A stretch of 64,000 bases of DNA, taken from Microcaldota archaeon. Its GTDB lineage: Archaea; Micrarchaeota; Micrarchaeia; Micrarchaeales; Micrarchaeaceae. Below are positions 59,808 to 64,000 of the stretch, one piece after another (within the stretch, counting starts at the first letter, position 1; each line of letters begins with the position of its first letter). Made by a program: the position numbers and the translations under genes. The notes under the pieces are model-generated. The model was not told the DNA's origin. It made no database searches and saw only the letters and a list, made by a program, of their open reading frames with translations. Location of the stretch: assembly GCA_028866715.1 (NCBI GenBank), contig JAGWHO010000001.1, positions 1-64,000 of the forward strand. The letters run 5' to 3'.

Positions 59808-61514
59808 ATGGTGTCTGCCGGCTTGCTCGAGTATGCGATGACTGCCGGCATAGTTATTGCGTTTGCAGGCCTGATCATGGGCGCGATCCTTGACAGAAGA
59901 GGGATAAGGCATTCTGTATCAGGCCTTGGCTTCAGGAAAAAGCATTTCCTGATGATAATAGCGATAATCGCGCTGTTCGTGGTGATGGAGCTTGTGGTAA
60001 TAAAGCCGACGCAGCTCCTCTTCTTTGACGATGCTATATACCAAGCGATGGGGCAGAGCCTGCTGCATTCAGGCCAGGCATGGATGTGCGATTACGGCAC
60101 ACCGCTAACGTGCTTCTCAGGCGAGATATTCCATGAGCCCATAGGATTGTCGTTCAACTTCGCGATGGCGTTCCTTCTCTTTGGGATAAAGCTGCCTGTC
60201 GCCTTCGGGACAGGGCTTGTCCTGGGTGCGGTCTCCGTGTTCATGACGTTCTTCGTAGCGCTGATGCTGTTGAAGAGGATCGGCGCTGCGTCGTTTGCCA
60301 TGCTGCTTATGGCGCTGACGCCTGTGCTGCTCGTCTGGGCGCAGCCTACGAATTCCGATGTCGCTACCCTCGCATATTCGCTCATCGCGATATTCTTCAT
60401 GCTCATGTTCTCGCTGAGGAAGACTAAGCTGACGCTCATCAACATGCTGCTGTCCATGTCGCTTCTCATGTACATGAAGGTGTTTGCGCTGCTGTACATC
60501 CCTGTGCTCCTGCTCATGTACCTGTTTGTCGATGACAAGAACATAATATCTGCGATAAGGAAAAACCTCTCATTGATAAAGAGGCATGCGCTAGACACGT
60601 GGCCGCTTGTCGCGCTGCTTATATTCGTCGTTTCGTTGGCACCGCAGGTAATCTACGCGCAGATGCAGCTGACATCAGGCAACTACGGCTACCAGGGCAC
60701 GTCAATGCAAAATACCTGCACTAACGACTTCGCCCAAGCTACAGGATCAATCAACATAATGAACGCGCAGTTCAACATATGCTCAAACATACTGTTCTGG
60801 TTCAACAGCTACAAGAACGTGTACGTGATGCAGCCGTTCATATACACGGTTCTTGCAATAATAGGCGCGGCGCTGTTGCTCATATTCAACAGGAAGGGCT
60901 TTGCGGCTCTTGCAATATGGTTCGTGCTCCTGTTTGCCCTTTATGACGCATTCTACGCAGGCTCTGTGCTCTATGGCGTTGACTGGCGCTTCATGCTAGG
61001 CCTTGTCGCGCAGACGTGCATACTCGGAGGATTTGCTGCTTATGCGCTCATCGATTACGTGAACAAGAAGACCAAGAACAGGGCGGCACATCTGCTCTCC
61101 ATAGCCGCGGTTGTTGTGCTTATTGCATATCCTGCGGTCGCCATGTACCAACAGCTTTCCATCAGCCCCAGCAACGTGCCCCAGGCAGGCGACGCAAGGT
61201 TCTACGAGGGCTTTGTCTACAACCAGTCGCAGCAGATACCAGCGTCTTGCCTAGTCTACACGTATGACCCTACGCTGTTCAACATAAACAACAGGACCGC
61301 GACGCAGATCGGGGATCTTTACAACCAGGCACTGTACGCGAATTACAGCGCGCAGTACAGCTGCATGGTATTGGATTACGGCTACTGGTGCCACACGCCG
61401 AACAACGAGTGCACCTATGCGAACCAGAGCTTCACGCTTGCCCCGATTGCAACGGCTACGTACAGCAACTTCAACTACAGGTACGGCTTCTACTACCTTA
61501 CGAAAAAGAGCTAG
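59808..61514 (+). CDS. GT-C glycosyltransferase (PMT/ArnT-like)
   Basis: An integral membrane glycosyltransferase (568 aa, about 12 helices) of the type that uses a lipid-linked sugar. The hallmark acidic pair is in LLFFDDAIYQAMGQSLL in the first outer loop, and a C-terminal soluble extracytoplasmic domain has two Cys pairs (about 480-560). It begins at the base after the carbamoyltransferase stop, so the genes are coupled. The N-terminal remnant at 14274-14516 resembles its first segment. Confidence 0.85.
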   Translation: MVSAGLLEYAMTAGIVIAFAGLIMGAILDRRGIRHSVSGLGFRKKHFLMIIAIIALFVVMELVVIKPTQLLFFDDAIYQAMGQSLLHSGQAWMCDYGTPLTCFSGEIFHEPIGLSFNFAMAFLLFGIKLPVAFGTGLVLGAVSVFMTFFVALMLLKRIGAASFAMLLMALTPVLLVWAQPTNSDVATLAYSLIAIFFMLMFSLRKTKLTLINMLLSMSLLMYMKVFALLYIPVLLLMYLFVDDKNIISAIRKNLSLIKRHALDTWPLVALLIFVVSLAPQVIYAQMQLTSGNYGYQGTSMQNTCTNDFAQATGSINIMNAQFNICSNILFWFNSYKNVYVMQPFIYTVLAIIGAALLLIFNRKGFAALAIWFVLLFALYDAFYAGSVLYGVDWRFMLGLVAQTCILGGFAAYALIDYVNKKTKNRAAHLLSIAAVVVLIAYPAVAMYQQLSISPSNVPQAGDARFYEGFVYNQSQQIPASCLVYTYDPTLFNINNRTATQIGDLYNQALYANYSAQYSCMVLDYGYWCHTPNNECTYANQSFTLAPIATATYSNFNYRYGFYYLTKKS

Positions 61515-62188
61515 CCATGCATGTTGTGCATGATTGTCTTCAGTATTATGGCTCCGTCCTTGAAGCTTCTGAGTTTTCCCTGCCCGGCTGCCCTCAGCTT
61601 CTCGTAGCTTGGGACTTCCAGCACCTTCATGCGATTCTTCTGGGCCTGTATGTTTATCTCGGTCTCTATGCCGAAGCCCATCTCCTTCAGGCCAAGCCTG
61701 TTTGCGACCCCTTTCGCGAAGCTCCTGTAGCCATAGCACATGTCAGTGTACTTCGAGCCGTAGATCAGATTGACCAGAGATACGAATACCTTGTTGCCGA
61801 ACCTTCTGAACGCAGGCATGTCGTCCGAACCTCCGCCGGTAAGGAACCTCGATCCTACGCAGATGTCGTATCCTGCCTCTATGCCTGCGATGAGTATCTT
61901 CATCTCGTTGGGCCTGTGCGACAGATCCGCATCCATCGATATTATTATGTCGCCCTTCGCAGCCTTGAAGCCGTTTATCAGCGCTGAGCCCTTCCCGACG
62001 CTGTCGTAAATCACTTTGGCGCCCATCGACCTGGCAATTTGCGCGGTCCTGTCCTTCGAGTGGCCATCTATGATTATTATCTCGTGGGGATAGCCGCTTA
62101 TTATCGGCTTTATGCCGTTGATGAGCGCGCGGATGTTCTTCTCCTCGTTGAGCGTCGGGATCACTATGCTCAGGTATGGCATTTTCAT
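61511..62188 (-). CDS. Family 2 glycosyltransferase, Dpm1-like
   Basis: This soluble GT2 enzyme (225 aa) makes polyprenyl-phosphate sugars. The nucleotide-sugar site is SIVIPTLNEEKNI and the metal motif is SMDADLSH (DxD). Other features are VGSRFLTGGGSDDMP and the acceptor-loop GFGIETEI. Such a product is the usual donor for GT-C enzymes like the convergent neighbour. Lacking membrane helices, it resembles the short Dpm1 class. Its stop overlaps the GT-C stop by four bases. Confidence 0.92.
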   Translation of the reverse strand: MKMPYLSIVIPTLNEEKNIRALINGIKPIISGYPHEIIIIDGHSKDRTAQIARSMGAKVIYDSVGKGSALINGFKAAKGDIIISMDADLSHRPNEMKILIAGIEAGYDICVGSRFLTGGGSDDMPAFRRFGNKVFVSLVNLIYGSKYTDMCYGYRSFAKGVANRLGLKEMGFGIETEINIQAQKNRMKVLEVPSYEKLRAAGQGKLRSFKDGAIILKTIMHNMHG

Positions 62189-62193
62189 CTAAT

Positions 62194-63042
62194 CTACTGC
62201 TTGTGTTCCTCATGATGGTGCTCGTGATGATGCGCGTGCCTGCGCTTCCTGAGAACCGAGAGCGCGATGAGGATTATGAGCGCGATTATTACCGCTATGA
62301 TTAGGATCCCGAACCAGTTGACCGAAGAGCCTGGCTGGGCCCCTCCGCTTGCAGCGCCGAACCTTATGGTCGTTATCCCTAGAGTCGCGTAATGTATGCC
62401 GTTTTGCACATATGAAGCTGACACTGCCACAGGGAACGATGAGCTCGTGTACTTGGGGCTTGTTACGTTGAACGAGATATACGTGTGCGTGTAAGGCCCT
62501 ATCGTTATGTTTCTTACTGGAGACGATATGGTGAAGGTTGGCGGGCTCTCTGCTGCTACTGTCATGCTTATGCTGTTCGTTGCGATGTTTGCTATGCTCA
62601 CGTTAAGAAGCGTGCTTGTAGCGTTGATGTTCAGTATGTTTAGAAGGCTCTGGGCCCTCTGGCCTATGTTGATAAGGCACGGATATATCGTAACGAATGT
62701 ATCGGTTCCCTGCGAGTATCTGGTTACGAAGTATTCCGCGTATGATCCCGGAACCGTGTAATTCGATGTGAATATCTTCTCGGCATAGGAGCTGCCTGGC
62801 CCTGCTATCGGTATGGATATTGTGGCGTTTGGCGTGCTTGCGCCCTGCAGCACTGGAACTATGAGCAGATTGGTCGCCGTGCCGTTGCCGAGGTTGGTTA
62901 TGTTGAATGGTATGTAGTTGTTTGTCTGGTTGACCAGGTAATTGGGCGCGCACGAGCCCCTAAGCGTGACTGTAGACGCCATGGCTGTTGACGAGGCAAG
63001 AACCGCCAGAACCGCGGTTAGCGCCAATATCTTGTAAAGCAT
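62194..63042 (-). CDS. Surface protein with membrane anchor and His-rich tail
   Basis: The 282-aa product has a signal peptide (about 1-22, ending TAMA), and two beta-sandwich domains with N-x-S/T sequons. One C-terminal helix follows (about 244-263) and a cytoplasmic tail RKRRHAHHHEHHHEEHKQ. The His-rich tail could bind metal. I recognise no family. The stop lies five bases before the Dpm1-like gene start, so they are co-transcribed. Confidence 0.75.
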   Translation of the reverse strand: MLYKILALTAVLAVLASSTAMASTVTLRGSCAPNYLVNQTNNYIPFNITNLGNGTATNLLIVPVLQGASTPNATISIPIAGPGSSYAEKIFTSNYTVPGSYAEYFVTRYSQGTDTFVTIYPCLINIGQRAQSLLNILNINATSTLLNVSIANIATNSISMTVAAESPPTFTISSPVRNITIGPYTHTYISFNVTSPKYTSSSFPVAVSASYVQNGIHYATLGITTIRFGAASGGAQPGSSVNWFGILIIAVIIALIILIALSVLRKRRHAHHHEHHHEEHKQ

Positions 63043-63343
63043 CAAACCCCCTGTCTATACTCTCATCGGCAAGCTTAATAAGTTGCCTTTTATGCAGGGG
63101 AAGGGATTCGAACTCTCGAACCCCTAAGGGTTTGGGGGTCTAGCCCAGCAGTTTTCACGCCTATATTCCTAGCCATGTTTCACACCAAAAACAACATAAA
63201 ATCCTAAGCCCAAGCAGGTTCATCTGAACCATGAATAATAGCCAAGCAGGGCATATAAGCAGCTAGCGTTCAGATTTCCAGCAAATTCGAACCCACTATT
63301 TGCCTAGCTTTTGACTCAGCCATTTATACAATTTATTTTTGCG
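63043..63343. other. Intergenic junction with tRNA-Leu fragment
   Basis: Apart from the tRNA fragment I see no gene. An AT-rich stretch at 63320-63340 precedes the G-run of the second repeat copy. A TTCGAACCC at 63287-63295 resembles a T-loop, but it has no stem partner. The junction of an integrated element probably lies near 63150. Confidence 0.45.
63093..63150 (-). pseudogene. tRNA-Leu 3' fragment (probable attachment-site remnant)
   Basis: On the minus strand this reads as the 3' part of a class II tRNA: an extra arm AACCCTTAGGGGTT, a T loop TTCGAAT with a stem carrying one A-C mismatch, and the acceptor strand CCCCTGC followed by A. The extra arm and T arm match archaeal tRNA-Leu. No complementary 5' acceptor (GCAGGGG) is present upstream on this strand, so the gene is incomplete here. 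The intact copy would lie beyond 64000 if this is the displaced end of an integrated element. Confidence 0.6.
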
Positions 63344-63610
63344 GGGGGGTCAAAATCAGCCTTAACGCCGCCCATGTCCTACAAAGTAGCAGCAGCTGTA
63401 GCCCGCCGTGCGACGCCCGAAGGTGTCTTAAAGGCGGGCGGAGGCTGCGAGGCGTGAGAGTCTCTACACGTCTCTCTACATGGACGGCTCTTATATTGAT
63501 GTGCAGTAGTGTAGAGAGAAAAAGGTCTTTTACAAGGGTTTCCCTCGAAACATTTCTCTACATGGATCTGACTAGGTGCGTAGAGAAAGATGAACCGTGT
63601 AGAGAAGTAG
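63344..63610. repeat. Structured element repeat, copy 2
   Basis: The second copy of the block at 270-541 keeps the G-run with TCAAAATCAGCC (63350-63361), the hairpin (63392-63448) and the stretch with ATTGATGTGCAGTAG. It also keeps the TCTCTACATG-like sites: plus orientation at 63461-63470, 63473-63482 and 63555-63564; inverted at 63508-63517, 63577-63586 and 63596-63605. It again lies directly downstream of a minus-strand gene, here a RelE-type toxin. Divergence is spread through the block, so the copies are not recent. Confidence 0.8.
63392..63448 (+). ncRNA. Conserved hairpin, second copy
   Basis: GCAGCT/GGCTGC, GCCCGCC/GGCGGGC and GACGCC/GGTGTC form the same three nested helices as at 319-374. 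Differences from copy 1 keep pairing by G-U wobble, and the loop lengths change by only one base. As with copy 1, transcription and strand are unknown. Confidence 0.5.
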
Positions 63611-63618
63611 ATAGTTGC

Positions 63619-63870
63619 TTACTCGTGATGCTCAAATGAGGTGAAGACTACCTCGTGCCCCTCCTCGTTTACCCTATATGTAACGACCAGATGGCCAACG
63701 TGGAACCTGCGTATGCCATGAAGCGGGGCGCGCATCGGCTTGCCTATGTTCGGGGTTTCAAGAACCAGTGCTATCTTCTTCATGACCTGCTCGTAAGTTG
63801 CCCTGTCGCGCTTCTTCCTGTACACGAGTTCCTCCTGCATCTTGTCGCTGAATGCAGGTTTGTAGGCCAT
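63619..63870 (-). CDS. RelE/ParE-type toxin
   Basis: The 83-aa protein has the RelE fold pattern: a basic N-terminal helix pair (EELVYRKKRDRATYEQVMKKIALVLE), then IGKPMRAPLHGIRRFHVGHLVVTYRVNEE and a closing strand VVFTSFEHHE. RelE toxins cleave mRNA in the ribosome; Arg and His residues typical of the active region are present. It starts four bases after the antitoxin stop and ends at the second repeat copy. Confidence 0.82.
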   Translation of the reverse strand: MAYKPAFSDKMQEELVYRKKRDRATYEQVMKKIALVLETPNIGKPMRAPLHGIRRFHVGHLVVTYRVNEEGHEVVFTSFEHHE

Positions 63871-63874
63871 GGCA

Positions 63875-64000
63875 TCAGCCTATCGCTCTATCAAAATCAG
63901 CCAAGCTCTTATAGTGGTGAACCTTCATCCTGCCGGAATCTATTGCCTTCCACTCCTTCGCTATCCTGCTTATCATCTTTCGGTCAGGCTCGGCCTCGTC
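63875..64000 (-). CDS. Antitoxin of the RelE-type pair (C-terminal part)
   Basis: The frame is cut by the window edge. The visible 41 residues end MKVHHYKSLADFDRAIG, a basic then acidic tail common in RelB-like antitoxins that wrap the toxin. The gene precedes the toxin on the same strand with a four-base gap. The N-terminal DNA-binding part lies beyond 64000. Confidence 0.7.
   Translation of the reverse strand, partial: DEAEPDRKMISRIAKEWKAIDSGRMKVHHYKSLADFDRAIG

Noticed and set aside
63287-63295. TTCGAACCC as a second tRNA fragment
   Set aside because: There is no stem partner or acceptor sequence around it.
63891-63902. Third copy of TCAAAATCAGCC, as in the repeat blocks
   Set aside because: It lies within the antitoxin coding sequence and lacks the G-run and other parts of the block. 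Chance is sufficient.
1-64000. CRISPR arrays
   Set aside because: No regularly spaced short repeats and no cas genes were seen. The TCTCTACATG sites are degenerate, occur in both orientations and have no spacers.

Overview
This window is chromosomal DNA from an archaeon. The evidence includes TFB, a histone, archaeal-type ProRS and class I LysRS, the termination nuclease aCPSF1/FttA, Topo VI-B, Hel308, GGGP synthase, a proteasome beta subunit, a TRAM protein and an archaeal-type RNase P RNA. Small compact operons, TATA-led genes and a set of bacterial-looking genes (grpE-dnaK-dnaJ) suggest a DPANN archaeon. A Micrarchaeota-like lineage is my best guess, inferred from gene content rather than from any search.

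Layout. Positions 1-1402 hold the end of an integrated element: a structured repeat and a tyrosine recombinase next to the 3' end of tRNA-Val(GAC). Positions 1430-6277 are a minus-strand operon (PRODH-like, SDR, GGGPS, truncated NFACT/RqcH, RNase Z, tRNA-Val). Positions 6.4-13.4 kb mix housekeeping genes (L11, Spt5, Trm5, ScpA/ScpB, cobalamin adenosyltransferase, tRNA-Val(CAC)) with three toxin-antitoxin pairs. Positions 13.5-18.5 kb hold a ZIP transporter, a glycosyltransferase remnant and the HTH-grpE-dnaK-dnaJ heat-shock operon. Positions 19-36 kb are information-processing genes, including a short RNase P RNA whose 3' end carries a small insertion encoding an ATPase.

Positions 36.2-56.2 kb form a nearly uninterrupted minus-strand block of membrane and surface genes. 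I read it as a type IV secretion-like machine. It has a VirB4-type ATPase, two membrane-anchored proteins resembling the VirB4 N-terminal domain, six tandem polytopic proteins sharing one signature, a candidate two-helix pilin with its own promoter and terminator, and several exposed or coiled-coil proteins. No relaxase or VirD4-type coupling protein is visible, and the block lies between top6B and thrS. This argues for a resident secretion or uptake system rather than a conjugative element, and it is the most interesting object in the window.

Positions 56.4-63 kb carry ThrRS, a carbamoyltransferase, a GT-C glycosyltransferase, a Dpm1-like GT2 and a surface protein, probably for cell-envelope glycans. 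Past 63.1 kb a tRNA-Leu 3' fragment, a second copy of the structured repeat and a RelE-type toxin-antitoxin pair mark another integrated element. The two ends of the window therefore carry related mobile elements.
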